Below, piece by piece: positions 49,156 to 60,624 of a DNA stretch of 64,000 bases; position 1 is the first letter of the stretch, and every line of letters starts with the position of its first letter. The stretch spans positions 3,906,001 through 3,970,000 of the forward strand of contig NZ_CP099222.1 in assembly GCF_029717145.1 (NCBI RefSeq). The letters run 5' to 3'. The position numbers and the translations under genes were made by a program. This DNA comes from Citrobacter freundii. GTDB taxonomy: Bacteria; Pseudomonadota; Gammaproteobacteria; Enterobacterales; Enterobacteriaceae. The notes under the pieces are model-generated. The model was not told where the DNA came from, did no database searches, and was given only the letters and a program-made list of their open reading frames with translations.

Positions 49156-50463
49156 TTACAGACGCTGTAATTCTCCCTCAGCGTCCGTATCACGATGATA
49201 AATATCCTGTCGTAGCCAAATCCCCAGCCCTAAACCCACCAGCGAAAGCGCCAGCACATACCAGGCCGGAGCCATCGGCGACACACTCATCAACATCGTG
49301 ACCGCGATTGGTGTCAAACCACCGAAAATGGCATACGAGACGTTATAGGAAAAAGAAATACCGGTAAAACGGACTTCCGCTGGGAACGCCCGTACCATCA
49401 CGTAAGGCACCGCGCCGACCACGCCAACGCACAGCCCAACCAGACCGTACAGCAGGAACAGATGCTCAGGATGACTGCCGGTCAGGTGATAGAAAAACCA
49501 GCTGGAGCAGGCCAGCAGCAGGCTACCGACAATAAAAGTTTTGCTGGCACCCACTCTGTCGACCACGAATCCCGCCAGCAAGCACCCGATGCACAGCATA
49601 ATGGTGGCCACGCTGTTGGCCTGTAACGTCAGCGCAGGTGCAAAACCATACTGTTTTTGCAGCCAGACGGGCGACATCAGGATCACCACCACAATCCCAG
49701 CCGAGAGCAGCCAGGTCAGTAGCATCGACACCACCACCGCTTTTTTATGCTTGCTGACGACCGACTTCACCGGCAGTTCCTGCGCCAACGCTTTGCGCTG
49801 CTGCATCTCGAGAAAGATCGGCGTCTCCTGCAACCAGCGGCGCAGATACATTGCCACCAGCCCAAACGCACCTCCCAGCAAGAAAGGTATACGCCAGCCG
49901 TACTCATGTACCGCCTGCTGCGTCAGGCTGGTATTCACCAACGTGGCCACCACCGAGCCCAGAAGGATCCCCACCGTTAACCCGGCGGTCAGCGTTCCAC
50001 AGGCAATGCCGATACGGCGCTCCGGCACGTGTTCGGCAACAAACACCCACGCCCCCGGCACTTCTCCTCCAATGGCGGCACCTTGCAGAATACGCATCAG
50101 CAACAGCAACAGCGGGGCCAGGATCCCCATCGAGGAATACGTCGGCAGCAGACCTATCGCCAGCGTCGGTATCGCCATCAGTAAAATGCTCAGAGTGAAC
50201 ATTTTTTTGCGCCCGACCAGATCGCCAAAATGCGCCATGATGATGCCGCCTAACGGGCGCGCCAGATAGCCCGCGGCAAAAATACCGAAGGTTTGCACCT
50301 GACGTAGCCATTCGGGAATGTCCGCAGGGAAGAACAGCTCACCCACAACGGCGGCAAAGAAGACAAAGATAATAAAATCATAAAACTCGAGCGCCCCACC
50401 GAGAGCAGCGAGCGAAAGGGTTTTATAATCCTGGCGATTCAGCGGTCGAGAATGTTGTGACAT
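49156..50463 (-). CDS. MFS transporter, metabolite:H+ symporter (MHS) type
   Basis: A 435-residue major-facilitator transporter with 12 membrane segments, related to ProP, ShiA, KgtP and YhjE. The family motif between segments 2 and 3 is clear (GYLARPLGGIIMAHFGDLVGRKKMF, in parts), as are RILQGAAIGGEVPGAWVF in segment 4 and the ALEFYDFIIFVFF start. The substrate cannot be read from sequence; relatives carry small acids and betaines. E. coli K-12 has no such gene between satP and mog. It is convergent with satP and upstream of nothing on its strand, so probably monocistronic. Confidence 0.85.
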   Translation of the reverse strand: MSQHSRPLNRQDYKTLSLAALGGALEFYDFIIFVFFAAVVGELFFPADIPEWLRQVQTFGIFAAGYLARPLGGIIMAHFGDLVGRKKMFTLSILLMAIPTLAIGLLPTYSSMGILAPLLLLLMRILQGAAIGGEVPGAWVFVAEHVPERRIGIACGTLTAGLTVGILLGSVVATLVNTSLTQQAVHEYGWRIPFLLGGAFGLVAMYLRRWLQETPIFLEMQQRKALAQELPVKSVVSKHKKAVVVSMLLTWLLSAGIVVVILMSPVWLQKQYGFAPALTLQANSVATIMLCIGCLLAGFVVDRVGASKTFIVGSLLLACSSWFFYHLTGSHPEHLFLLYGLVGLCVGVVGAVPYVMVRAFPAEVRFTGISFSYNVSYAIFGGLTPIAVTMLMSVSPMAPAWYVLALSLVGLGLGIWLRQDIYHRDTDAEGELQRL

Positions 50464-50587
50464 AGCAAACCATGCGTCAGTGGAGTGATTGAAGGTGTTT
50501 AGCGATACGTGTAAATCAAAAATTACTATATCGTAAACAATTCAATACTCCACCGGCATTACGCTTTATGTCACGAAAAGGCTACTT

Positions 50588-51175
50588 TCAGGCATTTGTA
50601 TCGCGTATCGCGCTTTTAGGCCGAAAAGATGCTACCACTTCCGGGGCGGTTTCCACATACGGCCCATCCAGCAGCTGTATACAATATGGTACACTTGCAA
50701 AAATACCCGCCACAATAACGTTACCGTCGGCGTCTTTCACCCCTTCCAGCGTTTCTTTGATCGATTTCGGCTGGCCAGGCAGGTTGAGGATCAGTGCCTG
50801 CTTGCGAATAACCCCAACCTGACGGGAGAGGATCGCCGTCGGCACAAAGTGCAGGCTAATCTGGCGCATTTGTTCACCAAAGCCGGGCATCTGCCTGTCG
50901 GCTACCGCCATCGTAGCATCTGGGGTTACATCGCGACGCGCCGGGCCGGTGCCGCCGGTGGTCAGCACCAGGTGACAGCCCATCTCATCAACCAGTTCAC
51001 ACAATGTTTGTTCGATGATCGCCTGCTCATCCGGGATCAACCGGGTTTGCAGTTCAAAAGGCGTTGTCAGGGCGGACGCTAGCCACTCTTCAAGTGCGGG
51101 AATACCCTTATCCTGATAAACACCGCTGGAGGCACGGTCAGAAATAGAAACTAAGCCAATGCGTAAAGTATTCAT
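50588..51175 (-). CDS. mog: Molybdopterin adenylyltransferase Mog
   Basis: Mog adenylates molybdopterin so that molybdate can be inserted by MoeA. The 195-residue protein has the MoCF-biosynthesis fold with LVSISDRASSGVYQD near residue 8 and the active-site loop LTTGGTGPARRDVTPDAT near 70-87. It lies downstream of talB on the same strand, as in E. coli. Confidence 0.97.
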   Translation of the reverse strand: MNTLRIGLVSISDRASSGVYQDKGIPALEEWLASALTTPFELQTRLIPDEQAIIEQTLCELVDEMGCHLVLTTGGTGPARRDVTPDATMAVADRQMPGFGEQMRQISLHFVPTAILSRQVGVIRKQALILNLPGQPKSIKETLEGVKDADGNVIVAGIFASVPYCIQLLDGPYVETAPEVVASFRPKSAIRDTNA

Positions 51176-51253
51176 GATTATTCCGTTTAAACAGTCTCGT
51201 TAAACAGAATGATACACTGCGAAGGGAAGGACAGACAGATTTCAGAAGAGGTA

Positions 51254-51277
51254 GCGTGACCCCCGTCAGGGCCACGC
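51254..51277 (-). terminator. Possible talB terminator hairpin
   Basis: GCGTG-A-CCC pairs with GGG-C-CACGC with one mismatch, about 10 bp after the talB stop. There is no U run, so termination is uncertain. Confidence 0.4.
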
Positions 51278-51285
51278 GCAAATGA

Positions 51286-52239
51286 TTACAGCAGATCGCC
51301 GATCATTTTTTCCAGTTTGCCCTGGTCTACAGCAAACTTACGGATACCGTCCGCCAGTTTGTCTACAGCCATCGGGTCCTGGTTGTGCTGCCACAGGAAC
51401 TCAGCTTCAGTAATACGTGCAGGACGCGCTTTCACTTCGCCAGAGAAGGACAGTTTACGTTCGAGCGCGCCTTCGCTTTCAGCCAGCTCTTTCAGCAGTG
51501 CCGGGGCAATAGTCAGACGATCGCAGCCCGCCAGCTCAATGATTTCGCCAATGTTACGGAAGCTCGCGCCCATCACCACGGTTTCGTAACCGTGCTGTTT
51601 GTAGTACTCATAGATTTCCGTGACGGAAACCACACCCGGATCTTCTGCCGGTGCGTACTCTTTCTTATCGGTGTTGGCTTTGTACCAGTCCAGAATACGG
51701 CCAACGAACGGAGAAATCAGGTAAACGCCTGCTTCTGCACATGCACGCGCCTGCGCGAAGGAGAACAGCAGAGTCAGGTTACAGTTGATGCCTTCTTTTT
51801 CCAGCTGCTCCGCGGCACGGATACCCTGCCAGGTAGAAGCCAGTTTGATCAGAATGCGATCGTTGCTGATGCCAGCATCGTTGTACATTTTGATCAGACG
51901 TTTCGCTTTCGCGATAGACGCTTCGGTGTCGTAGGACAGGCGCGCGTCAACTTCAGTAGAGATACGACCCGGGACCAGTTTCAGGATCTCCAGACCGATG
52001 TTTACCGCCAGTTTGTCCGTCGCGTCGACGACCTGCTGCGCGCGGTCGTTGCTCTGCTGCTTAGCCCAGGCCACAGCGTCATCAATCAGCTTGCGGTATT
52101 CCGGGATCTGCGCTGCGTTAAGAATGAGAGAAGGGTTAGTTGTGGCATCCTGAGGCTGATACAGCTTCATTGCCGCGATGTCTCCGGTGTCGGCCACTAC
52201 AGTGGTGAACTGACGAAGGGAGGTCAATTTGTCCGTCAT
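51286..52239 (-). CDS. talB: Transaldolase B
   Basis: TalB moves a dihydroxyacetone unit between sugar phosphates in the pentose phosphate pathway. The 317-residue protein has the Schiff-base lysine at 132 ([11 protein letters not shown]) with Asp17 and Glu96 in place. The ATG at 52239 matches E. coli; a 21-codon extension was rejected. It is divergent from yaaJ across 274 bp, in which I see no firm promoter. Confidence 0.98.
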   Translation of the reverse strand: MTDKLTSLRQFTTVVADTGDIAAMKLYQPQDATTNPSLILNAAQIPEYRKLIDDAVAWAKQQSNDRAQQVVDATDKLAVNIGLEILKLVPGRISTEVDARLSYDTEASIAKAKRLIKMYNDAGISNDRILIKLASTWQGIRAAEQLEKEGINCNLTLLFSFAQARACAEAGVYLISPFVGRILDWYKANTDKKEYAPAEDPGVVSVTEIYEYYKQHGYETVVMGASFRNIGEIIELAGCDRLTIAPALLKELAESEGALERKLSFSGEVKARPARITEAEFLWQHNQDPMAVDKLADGIRKFAVDQGKLEKMIGDLL

Positions 52240-52513
52240 GATAGCGTTTCTCTTTAAACAGCGTGTTAGGGGGATGTAACCGATCTTTCCTGATGATAGC
52301 ACGACGCACTCTCAGCGCAACCGCCGGGAGTGCCTCACCTGCCGTTCAGCCCTGATTACGCATCTCAGAGCCTATAGTGCGCAATTAAAGAGTCGACCTG
52401 ATGTTATGGTAAACTCCCACTATCAATCTCATTACAAGGTTTATACTGTTCGATAATTGGTAGCGCTTACATCAGGATATTAGCGCGTGCCGGCATCAAC
52501 AAGAGGGATGTTA

Positions 52514-53944
52514 ATGCCTGATTTTTTCGCATTTATTAATGAAATACTGTGGGGCTCGGTGATGATCTATCTCCTGCTGGGCGCAGGATTTTGGTTCACT
52601 TACCGTACCGGTTTCGTCCAGTTCCGCTACGTTCGCCAGTTTGGCAAAAGTCTTAAAAATAGCATCAACCCACAACCTGGGGGTTTAACCTCATTTCAGG
52701 CTCTGTGTACCAGCCTCGCCGCCCGTATCGGCAGCGGGAACCTGGCAGGCGTTGCCCTGGCTATCGCGGCTGGGGGGGCGGGTGCCGTCTTCTGGATGTG
52801 GGTCTCGGCGGTGATCGGCATGGCAACTTCATTTGCCGAATGCTCACTCGCCCAACTGTATAAAGAACGCGACAGTAAAGGCCAGTTTCGCGGCGGACCC
52901 GCGTGGTATATGGCGCGCGGGCTGGGCATGCGCTGGATGGGCGTTCTGTTCGCCATCTTTTTACTCATTGCCTATGGCTTAGTTTTTAACAGCGTCCAGG
53001 CGAACTCGGTCTCGCGTGCGCTGGAGTTTGCTTTCGACATCCCGCCCCTCGTATCCGGGATCTCGCTGGCAGTGCTGTCTTTGCTCGTCATCGTCGGCGG
53101 TATTAAAGGCGTTGCCCGCCTGATGCAATGGATCGTGCCCTTAATGGCCCTGCTGTGGGTCGGCTGCAGCATCGTCATCTGCCTGTGGCATATCGGACAG
53201 ATCCCTGAGGTCATCGTCACCATTGTGAAAAGCGCATTTGGCTGGCAGGAAGCCGCCGCCGGCGCCGCCGGGTATACGCTAAGCCAGGCCATTGCCAGCG
53301 GCTTTCAACGCGGTATGTTTTCTAATGAAGCGGGCCTGGGTTCAACGCCTAACGCCGCGGCCGCGGCCGCGTCATGGCCTCCGCATCCCGCCGCACAAGG
53401 CATTGTGCAGATGATTGGCGTGCTGGGCGATACGTTGGTTATCTGTACGGCCAGCGCAATGATTATTCTACTGGCAGGCAATGGCACCACGTACGTTCCA
53501 ATGGAAGGTATTCAACTGGTCCAGAAGGCCATGGTAACGCTCACGGGGGAATGGGGTGCCGGGTTCGTTGCGCTGATTGTGGTTCTGTTCGCCTTCAGCT
53601 CTATTGTCGCTAACTACATTTATGCAGAAAATAATCTGATCTTTCTGAAACTGGACACCATTCGCATCATCTGGATTTTGCGTATTACCACCGTCTGCAC
53701 CGTGATCGGCGGAACACTACTCCACTTTCCGCTGGTGTGGCAGCTCGCCGACATTATTATGGCCTGCATGGCCATCACGAATCTGACGGCGATTTTGCTG
53801 CTTTCCCCGGTTGTTCATACTCTTGCCAGCGACTACCTGCGCCAGCGAAAACTCGGCGTGCGACCGGAATTTGATCCGCAGCGTTATCCTGATATCAGAC
53901 AACAGCTTGCACCTGATACCTGGGATGAGCCGCCGCACAGCTAG
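52514..53944 (+). CDS. yaaJ: Alanine/glycine:cation symporter family protein YaaJ
   Basis: A 476-residue AGCS-family transporter, expected to import alanine or glycine with Na+ or H+. The signature [15 protein letters not shown] is near residue 75, and [23 protein letters not shown] near residue 270 is the other strongly conserved family motif. About 11 membrane segments. The ATG at 52514 with GAGGG upstream matches E. coli. Confidence 0.95.
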   Translation: MPDFFAFINEILWGSVMIYLLLGAGFWFTYRTGFVQFRYVRQFGKSLKNSINPQPGGLTSFQALCTSLAARIGSGNLAGVALAIAAGGAGAVFWMWVSAVIGMATSFAECSLAQLYKERDSKGQFRGGPAWYMARGLGMRWMGVLFAIFLLIAYGLVFNSVQANSVSRALEFAFDIPPLVSGISLAVLSLLVIVGGIKGVARLMQWIVPLMALLWVGCSIVICLWHIGQIPEVIVTIVKSAFGWQEAAAGAAGYTLSQAIASGFQRGMFSNEAGLGSTPNAAAAAASWPPHPAAQGIVQMIGVLGDTLVICTASAMIILLAGNGTTYVPMEGIQLVQKAMVTLTGEWGAGFVALIVVLFAFSSIVANYIYAENNLIFLKLDTIRIIWILRITTVCTVIGGTLLHFPLVWQLADIIMACMAITNLTAILLLSPVVHTLASDYLRQRKLGVRPEFDPQRYPDIRQQLAPDTWDEPPHS

Positions 53945-54021
53945 CGCGGCAATCGCAACCATCGATCAATTCTGTCGTTTTTTTTGCTACAGTCGCAGTA
54001 AATCTCCCGCAAGGACTGGAT

Positions 54022-54795
54022 ATGCTGATTCTGATTTCACCTGCAAAAACGCTCGACTACCAAAGTCCACTGGCCACCACGCGCCATACGCTGCCCGAGC
54101 TGCTGGACCATTCCCAGCAGCTTATCCACGAAGCGCGTCAGCTGTCTGCACCGCAAATAGGTAAGCTGATGGGGATAAGCGACAAGCTGGCGGACCTGAA
54201 CGCTACCCGTTTCCACGACTGGCAGCCTGACTTCACGCCCGATAATGCGCGTCAGGCCATCCTGGCGTTTAAAGGCGACGTCTACACTGGGCTGCAGGCA
54301 GACACCTTCAGCGAGGCCGATTTTGATTTCGCCCAACGGCATTTACGCATGTTGTCCGGGTTGTACGGCGTGCTGCGCCCGCTGGATCTGATGCAGCCTT
54401 ACCGCCTCGAGATGGGCATTCGCCTTGCCAACACCAAAGGCAAAGATCTCTACCAGTTCTGGGGGGACATCATCACTGACAAGCTGAACGAAGCGCTGGA
54501 AGCACAAGGCGACAACGTGGTGATTAACCTCGCCTCGGATGAGTATTTTAAGTCCGTGAAACCGAAAAAACTGAACGCGGAGCTGATCAAACCGATCTTC
54601 CTCGACGAGAAAAATGGCAAATTCAAAGTGATCAGTTTCTATGCTAAAAAAGCGCGCGGTCTGATGAGCCGCTATATCATTGAAAACCGCTTAACCCAGC
54701 CAGAACAGCTGACCGCCTTTAACAGCGAGGGCTATTTCTTTGATGAAGAAGCTTCCGCTAAAGGCGAGTTGGTGTTTAAACGTCACGAGCACTAG
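54022..54795 (+). CDS. yaaA: Peroxide stress resistance protein YaaA
   Basis: YaaA is an OxyR-regulated protein in E. coli that lowers free iron and limits DNA damage during peroxide stress; its biochemical activity is DNA binding of unclear purpose. The 257-residue protein has the UPF0246/DUF328 motifs [46 protein letters not shown] (in parts) and [16 protein letters not shown] pair follows the stop. Confidence 0.95.
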   Translation: MLILISPAKTLDYQSPLATTRHTLPELLDHSQQLIHEARQLSAPQIGKLMGISDKLADLNATRFHDWQPDFTPDNARQAILAFKGDVYTGLQADTFSEADFDFAQRHLRMLSGLYGVLRPLDLMQPYRLEMGIRLANTKGKDLYQFWGDIITDKLNEALEAQGDNVVINLASDEYFKSVKPKKLNAELIKPIFLDEKNGKFKVISFYAKKARGLMSRYIIENRLTQPEQLTAFNSEGYFFDEEASAKGELVFKRHEH

Positions 54796-54802
54796 TGTAC
54801 AT

Positions 54803-54890
54803 ACCGGATGGCGGCTAACGCCTTATCCGGCCTACGACACAAAACGAATGCCCGTAGGCCGGATAAGACGCGCTAGCGTCACCATCCGGA
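54803..54890. repeat. REP pair between yaaA and thrC
   Basis: Two inverted REP units (CCGGATGGCGGCTAACGCC... and GTAGGCCGGATAAGACGCGC...) between the convergent ends of yaaA and thrC. Confidence 0.85.
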
Positions 54891-54897
54891 ACAACAA

Positions 54898-56184
54898 TTA
54901 TCCGCGGGTCATCATCAGTTGACGCAGCGCGGCAAAATCAGCCGGTAGATGATGCGACAGCAGCGGCAAGTCCGCACGCTCCGCCAGCTCTTTTGGTAGA
55001 TCCAGCGTCACATCAAGGATCTGTTCAACGCTTTCTTTAAACTTCGCCGGGTGCGCGGTCCCAAGGAACAGGCCATATTCGCCTGGGTTCAGTTGATCAC
55101 GCAGCGCGCGGTACGCCACCGCCGCGTGCGGCTCTGAGGTGTAGCCAATCGCCTGCAGCTCACGCATCGTTTCCTCAGTGGTCGCATCGTCAACGGCCGC
55201 ATAGCCCAGTTCGTTCAGACGCCAGATTTTACGACGGAACAGCTCTTCCACGCGCGGCCAGTTGTTCGGCTGGCTGACATCCATGGCATTCGATAAGGTC
55301 GCCTGGGTGGCTTTCGGCGCCCACTCGCCTTCTTCAAGGAAACGCGGAACCGTATCGTTGACATTGGTTGCCGCGATAAAACGCTTCACCGGCAAACCGA
55401 GTGATTTTGCCAGCAGTCCAGCGGTCAGATCGCCAAAATTGCCGCTCGGTACAGAAACCACCAGCTGATTGCGCGCCTCCTGCGGCAGTTGTGCCACGGC
55501 CTCAAAGTAGTAACAGATTTGCGCCAGCAGCCGGCTGATGTTGATCGAGTTAGCCGAATTTAATCCCAGCGCCACCTTCAGTTCTTCGTCATCAAACGCC
55601 TGCTTCACCAGCGCCTGGCAGGCATCAAAATCACCGTCAATGGCGACAGTTTCAATGTTTCCACCCAGCGTACAGAACAGTTTTTCCTGTAACGGGCTGA
55701 TCTTACCGTTAGGATAGAGGATCACCACGCGCACATTTTTCAGGCCATAAAAGGCATGCGCGACCGCCGCCCCGGTATCGCCGGACGTGGCCGTCAGGAT
55801 GGTTACCGGCTTATCGCCGCTGATGTGCGTCAGCATCTGCGCCATAAAGCGCCCACCAAAGTCTTTAAAGGCCAGCGTCGGGCCGTGGAACAGCTCCAGA
55901 CAACCGACATCACCCGTCACCTGAGCAACCGGCGCAGGGAATGCAAACGCCGCGCGCACGCGATCTGCGAGGACGTCATTCGCGATTTCATCACCAATAA
56001 AGGCGGACAGGATCTTTGCGCTACGGCTGACAAAATCCAACTTCAGCATTTCATCGATTTCGGTCAGGCTAAATTCCGGCAGATCGTGCGGAAAAAATAA
56101 CCCCTGTTTTCTACCCAACCCTTGGGTGACGGCCTGCGCGAAACTGACCTGCTCGTTATGATCTTTTAGATTGTAGAGTTTCAT
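54898..56184 (-). CDS. thrC: Threonine synthase ThrC
   Basis: ThrC converts O-phosphohomoserine to threonine with pyridoxal phosphate. The 428-residue protein has FHGPTLAFKDFGGRFM with the PLP lysine near residue 107, and the phosphate-binding TATSGDTGAAV loop. It starts with no gap after thrB and is the last gene of thrLABC. Confidence 0.98.
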   Translation of the reverse strand: MKLYNLKDHNEQVSFAQAVTQGLGRKQGLFFPHDLPEFSLTEIDEMLKLDFVSRSAKILSAFIGDEIANDVLADRVRAAFAFPAPVAQVTGDVGCLELFHGPTLAFKDFGGRFMAQMLTHISGDKPVTILTATSGDTGAAVAHAFYGLKNVRVVILYPNGKISPLQEKLFCTLGGNIETVAIDGDFDACQALVKQAFDDEELKVALGLNSANSINISRLLAQICYYFEAVAQLPQEARNQLVVSVPSGNFGDLTAGLLAKSLGLPVKRFIAATNVNDTVPRFLEEGEWAPKATQATLSNAMDVSQPNNWPRVEELFRRKIWRLNELGYAAVDDATTEETMRELQAIGYTSEPHAAVAYRALRDQLNPGEYGLFLGTAHPAKFKESVEQILDVTLDLPKELAERADLPLLSHHLPADFAALRQLMMTRG

Positions 56185-57117
56185 TTATTTTCCCAGTACC
56201 CGTGCGCCCGCCGTGTCCAGCCGGCAAATATGAACAAAGCCTTCCTGATTTTGCAGGTAATTTTTACCCAGCCAGTCTGCAACCCGCTGCGCCGTCTCCG
56301 GTTTATCGCACAGGGCAAACAGCGTCGGTCCAGAACCGGAAATACCACTGGCCACCGCGCCGATTTCCGCCACTGCCTGACGCGCCTGGCTGAAGCCGGG
56401 CAGCAAGCGGGTGCGATATGGCTCGGCAATCACATCTTTCATCAGCTTTGCCGCTAACCCTGGCTGACGGGAATAGCAAGCATGAATGAAGCCCGCCAGA
56501 TGTCGCCCGTGGGCGATACAGTCCTGGCGACGGTATTGCGCCGGTAAAATCGCCCGCGCTTCAGCCGTTGAAACCTTAATTCCCGGATAGGCCAGCACCC
56601 ACAACCACTCATCAAAGCCTGGCACCTGTTGGCTGATAATGCCGTTTTCCTCAATCATCAACTGCATACCGCCCAAAAAGCAAGGCGCCACATTATCGTA
56701 GTGAACACTGCCGGAGATACGCCCTTCCAGCTCACCCATGATCGCCAGCAGGCGGGTGTCGTTGAGCGGTTTACCGCAGTGCTCATTCATTGCCACCAGC
56801 GCGGCCACAACAGAACAGGCGCTGGAGCCTAAGCCGGAGCCAATCGGCATATTTTTTTCCAGCGTCATCGTCACCGGAACGGCTTTCCCCAGCTCCTGAC
56901 AAAATCGCTCCCAGCACTGGTAGACGATATTTTCCCGCGGCTCTGACGGCAGTTTGCTCGCAAAGCGCCCCAGGTTGTTGAGGCTAAAGCTGTCAGCGGC
57001 TTCCACAGAGACAACATCACCTAACAAAGAACCATCAACGGGCGTGACCGCCGCCCCGAGCACATCAAACCCGACGCTCATATTGGCACTGGAAGCCGGG
57101 GCATAAACTCTCACCAT
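56185..57117 (-). CDS. thrB: Homoserine kinase ThrB
   Basis: ThrB phosphorylates homoserine. The 310-residue GHMP kinase begins [18 protein letters not shown] and has the ATP loop [17 protein letters not shown] near residue 92 and the C-terminal [13 protein letters not shown]. It lies 1 bp after thrA and abuts thrC, so the three are likely translated in step. Confidence 0.98.
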   Translation of the reverse strand: MVRVYAPASSANMSVGFDVLGAAVTPVDGSLLGDVVSVEAADSFSLNNLGRFASKLPSEPRENIVYQCWERFCQELGKAVPVTMTLEKNMPIGSGLGSSACSVVAALVAMNEHCGKPLNDTRLLAIMGELEGRISGSVHYDNVAPCFLGGMQLMIEENGIISQQVPGFDEWLWVLAYPGIKVSTAEARAILPAQYRRQDCIAHGRHLAGFIHACYSRQPGLAAKLMKDVIAEPYRTRLLPGFSQARQAVAEIGAVASGISGSGPTLFALCDKPETAQRVADWLGKNYLQNQEGFVHICRLDTAGARVLGK

Positions 57118-57118
57118 G

Positions 57119-59581
57119 TTAAACTCCTAACTTCCATGAAAGGGTGCGTAGCAGATCGGCAAAGACGCCCGCCGCCGTGACATCATTACCTGCACCGTAA
57201 CCACGCAGTACCAGCGGTAATGGCTGGTAGTAGTGACTGTAGAACGCCAGCGCGTTTTCGCCATTTTTCACTTTATACAGCGGATCGTTGCCATCCACTT
57301 CGGCGATTTTCACCCGACACACACCGTCTTCTTCGATATTGCCAACATAGCGCATGACTTTCCCCTCATCACGGGCTTTCGCCACGCGCGCGGCAAACGC
57401 ATCATCAAGCTGCGACAGCTTAGCCATAAACGCAGAGACATCGCCAGAATCATCAAAATCTTGCGGTAACACCGGCTCAATAACGATATCGCTAAGCTCC
57501 AGCTCGCGACCGGTTTCGCGGGCGAGGATCAGCAGTTTGCGCGCCACATCCGTCCCGGAAAGGTCATCGCGTGGATCGGGCTCGGTATAGCCCATTTCGC
57601 GTGCCAGCGTGGTGGCTTGCGAGAAGCTCATGCCTTCATCCAGTTTGCCAAAAATAAACGACAGCGAACCGGACAGAATCCCCGAGAAGCGTTGCAGTTC
57701 ATCACCTGCACTGAGCAAGTTTTGCAGGTTTTCGATAACCGGTAATCCCGCGCCAACGTTGGTGTCATAGAGGAATTTACGTCGGGACTTCGCGGCGGCA
57801 AAACGTAGCTGATGGTAGTAATCCATCGACGAGGTATTCGCCTTTTTATTCGGCGTCACGACGTGGAAGCCTTCGCGCAGGAAGTCCGCATACTGATCTG
57901 CCACGGCCTGACTTGACGTACAGTCCACAATCACCGGGTTAAGCAGATGGTATTCTTTCACCAGGCGAATTAAGCGACCGAGGTTGAAAGGCTCCTTGGC
58001 TTCCGCCAGTTCCGCCTGCCAGTTTTCCAGATTTAGACCGTGAACATGGGTCAGCAGGGCCTTCGAGTTCGCCACCCCGCAAACACGTAAATCAATATGC
58101 TTGCTCTTCAGCCAGGTTTGTTGCCGCTTAAGCTGTTCAAGCAGCGCAGACCCGACGCCACCGACGCCTATGACAAAGACTTCTATCACCTGATCGGTAT
58201 TGAACAGCATCTGATGCGTCACGCGCACGCCGGTGGTGGCATCATCATTGTTCACCACCACCGAAATAGAGCGCTCAGACGAGCCCTGGGCGATAGCCAC
58301 GATATTGATGTTGGCACGCGCCAGCGCGGCAAAGAATTTTGCGGAGATACCGCGCAGTGTACGCATACCGTCGCCAACTACTGAGATGATCGCCAGGCGC
58401 TCAGTGACCGCCAGCGGCTCCAGCAGTCCTTCTTTCAACTCGAGGTAGAATTCATCCTGCATCGCACGCTGTGCACGCGCACAGTCGCCCTGCGGGACGC
58501 AGAAGCTGATGCTGTATTCAGAAGACGACTGGGTGATCAGTACCACCGAAATCCCTGCGCGAGACATCGCGGCAAACACGCGGGCCGCCATGCCGACCAT
58601 CCCTTTCATTCCCGGACCCGACACGCTGAACATCGCCATATTGTTGAGATTCGAAATGCCTTTTACCGGCAGATCATCTTCATCGCGGCTGGCGCCAATC
58701 AGCGTACCCGGCGCTTGCGGGTTACCGGTATTTTTAATCAGGCAAGGGATCTGGAACTGGGCAATCGGGGTAATGGTGCGCGGGTGAAGCACTTTGGCGC
58801 CGAAATAAGACAGCTCCATCGCTTCCTGATAAGACATTGACTTCAGCAGTCTGGCATCGGGGACCTGACGCGGGTCGCAGGTATACACGCCGTCAACGTC
58901 CGTCCAGATCTCACAGCAGTCTGCACGCAAACAGGCAGCCAGCACGGCGGCGGAGTAATCAGAGCCGTTACGTCCCAGCACCACCAGCTCACCTTTTTCA
59001 TTCCCGGCGGTAAAGCCTGCCATCAACACCATATGGTCTGCCGGAATACGGCTGGCGGCAATTCGACGCGTAGACTCGGTAATATCAACGGTCGATTCGA
59101 GGTAATGACCCACCGCTAACAGTTTCTCAACCGGATCAATAACCGTCACTTTGTGGCCACGTGCTTCCAGCAGCCCGGCCATAATTGCGATCGACATTTT
59201 TTCACCACGGCAGATAAGCGCGGCGTTGATGCTGTCCGGGCACTGTCCCAGCAGGCTGATGCCGTGCAGGACATGCTTAATTTGGGCAAATTCTTGTTCA
59301 ACAAAGGCTTTGAGTTGCGCCAGCGGGAAACCGGGCTGAACCGCGGCAAGACCGACCAAAAGCTCAGAGAAAATACGTTCGGCGTCGCTGATATTGGCTA
59401 AAGCATCCTGGCCACCGATGGTCTTCTCAATCATCGCCACCAGATGGTTAGTGATTTTTGCCGGGGCAGAGAGGACGGTCGCAACCTGCCCCTGCCTGGC
59501 ATTGCTTTCCAGAATATCGGCAACCCGCAGAAAGCGCTCTGCATTTGCCACTGATGTACCGCCAAACTTCAACACTCGCAT
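57119..59581 (-). CDS. thrA: Aspartokinase I/homoserine dehydrogenase I ThrA
   Basis: ThrA catalyses the first and third steps from aspartate to threonine and is feedback-inhibited by threonine. The 820-residue protein has the kinase domain ([17 protein letters not shown], then [12 protein letters not shown] near 200), two ACT domains (about 315-460) and the NAD(P)-binding dehydrogenase domain ([17 protein letters not shown] near 467). It follows the attenuator by about 25 bases. Confidence 0.99.
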   Translation of the reverse strand: MRVLKFGGTSVANAERFLRVADILESNARQGQVATVLSAPAKITNHLVAMIEKTIGGQDALANISDAERIFSELLVGLAAVQPGFPLAQLKAFVEQEFAQIKHVLHGISLLGQCPDSINAALICRGEKMSIAIMAGLLEARGHKVTVIDPVEKLLAVGHYLESTVDITESTRRIAASRIPADHMVLMAGFTAGNEKGELVVLGRNGSDYSAAVLAACLRADCCEIWTDVDGVYTCDPRQVPDARLLKSMSYQEAMELSYFGAKVLHPRTITPIAQFQIPCLIKNTGNPQAPGTLIGASRDEDDLPVKGISNLNNMAMFSVSGPGMKGMVGMAARVFAAMSRAGISVVLITQSSSEYSISFCVPQGDCARAQRAMQDEFYLELKEGLLEPLAVTERLAIISVVGDGMRTLRGISAKFFAALARANINIVAIAQGSSERSISVVVNNDDATTGVRVTHQMLFNTDQVIEVFVIGVGGVGSALLEQLKRQQTWLKSKHIDLRVCGVANSKALLTHVHGLNLENWQAELAEAKEPFNLGRLIRLVKEYHLLNPVIVDCTSSQAVADQYADFLREGFHVVTPNKKANTSSMDYYHQLRFAAAKSRRKFLYDTNVGAGLPVIENLQNLLSAGDELQRFSGILSGSLSFIFGKLDEGMSFSQATTLAREMGYTEPDPRDDLSGTDVARKLLILARETGRELELSDIVIEPVLPQDFDDSGDVSAFMAKLSQLDDAFAARVAKARDEGKVMRYVGNIEEDGVCRVKIAEVDGNDPLYKVKNGENALAFYSHYYQPLPLVLRGYGAGNDVTAAGVFADLLRTLSWKLGV

Positions 59582-59605
59582 GGTTTACCTCGTTGCCTCT
59601 GGTCG

Positions 59606-59645
59606 AAAAAAAAGCCCGCACTGTTTAGGTGCGGGCTTTTTTCTG
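59606..59645 (-). terminator. Threonine operon attenuator
   Basis: AAGCCCGCAC-7 bp-GTGCGGGCTT hairpin, on the minus strand followed by eight U. It sits between thrL and thrA, the classical attenuation site: when threonyl- or isoleucyl-tRNA is short, ribosome stalling in thrL prevents this hairpin. Confidence 0.95.
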
Positions 59646-59660
59646 TGTTTCCTGTACGCG

Positions 59661-59726
59661 TCAGCCCGCACCGTTACCTGTGGTAATGGTGATGGTTGTA
59701 GTAATGGTGGTGCCGATGCGTTTCAT
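59661..59726 (-). CDS. thrL: thr operon leader peptide
   Basis: A 21-codon leader starting MKRIGTTITTT and ending TTGNGAG. It has eight threonine and four isoleucine codons in the middle, the regulatory codons read during attenuation. It differs from the E. coli leader, as I recall it, at residue 5 (Gly for Ser). Its end overlaps the region that can pair with the attenuator stem. Confidence 0.95.
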   Translation of the reverse strand: MKRIGTTITTTITITTGNGAG

Positions 59727-59774
59727 GATGTTGTGTGCTCTGTAATTATTATCTGTCTGTGCTCTATTCTTTTA

Positions 59775-59803
59775 GGGTTAAAGTATCTCGTGACCTAAGT
59801 CAA
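59775..59803 (-). promoter_or_regulatory. Promoter region of the thr operon
   Basis: On the minus strand a TTGACT -35 (59798-59803) is conserved with E. coli. At 17 bp follows TAACCC, a poor -10, and a little further TAAAAG. The start lies roughly 35-45 bases before thrL. Confidence 0.55.
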
Positions 59804-59937
59804 TAAATTTCTAAATTGATCACGTTCCGAAACTTGTTCACGAGTCACTGCTTACCGTTTTACTTTCAACCAATACGGCGCGTCAGGCACGCTTGAAGTT
59901 AGAATAAAAAACCCACAAAGAATAGATTGGCAATATT

Positions 59938-60624
59938 TTATTTTGTGATATTTTTTTCAATATCATGTAAAAAACGGTGCAACATTGCCGTGTCTCGCTG
60001 TCCTAACAGGCCCATTCGTTGTTGCAACCAGTCCGTGAGTTTGATGTCATCGGCAACATCCAGCGTGGTCAATAAACGTAAAACACGCGTCCGTAATGCC
60101 TGGAGCTGAAGCTCATCCGTCACCTCAGCGGTTTTAGCGGGCTGTTGTATTAAACCGGCTAATTGATAGCAATACACCATCACCGCCTGCCCCAAATTCA
60201 GTGAAGGATAGTCAGCCACCATCGGTACGCCGGTCAACACGTCTGCCAGCGCCAGTTCTTCATTCGTCAGGCCAGAATCCTCACGGCCAAAAACCAGCGC
60301 AGCGTGATCCATCCACGCCGATTTTTCCTCCAGCAACGGAACCAATTCGACCGGAGTAGCGTAATAATGAAACTTTGCGCGACTGCGCGCCGTGGTAGCA
60401 ACGGTAAAATCCACGTCGTGCAGCGCCTCGGCTAACGTTGTAAAAACGTTAATATTATCAATAATGTCACCCGAACCGTGGGCCACCCAGCGCGTGGCCG
60501 GTTCCAGGTGTGCCTGACTGTCAACGATCCGCAACTCGGTGAATCCCATGGTTTTCATCGCACGGGCTGCCGCACCAATATTTTCCGCTCTGGCAGGGGC
60601 CACCAGAATAATTGTTAAACGCAT
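59938..60624 (-). CDS. yjtD: TrmH-family RNA methyltransferase YjtD
   Basis: A 228-residue SPOUT-class SAM-dependent RNA methyltransferase related to TrmJ; its RNA target is not established. The family motifs are ENIGAAARAMKTMGF near residue 14, ATTARSR near 78, the GREDSGLTNEEL knot segment near 112 and PSLNLGQAVMVYCYQL near 140. I chose the ATG at 60624, which matches E. coli, over a 15-codon extension. Confidence 0.93.
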   Translation of the reverse strand: MRLTIILVAPARAENIGAAARAMKTMGFTELRIVDSQAHLEPATRWVAHGSGDIIDNINVFTTLAEALHDVDFTVATTARSRAKFHYYATPVELVPLLEEKSAWMDHAALVFGREDSGLTNEELALADVLTGVPMVADYPSLNLGQAVMVYCYQLAGLIQQPAKTAEVTDELQLQALRTRVLRLLTTLDVADDIKLTDWLQQRMGLLGQRDTAMLHRFLHDIEKNITK

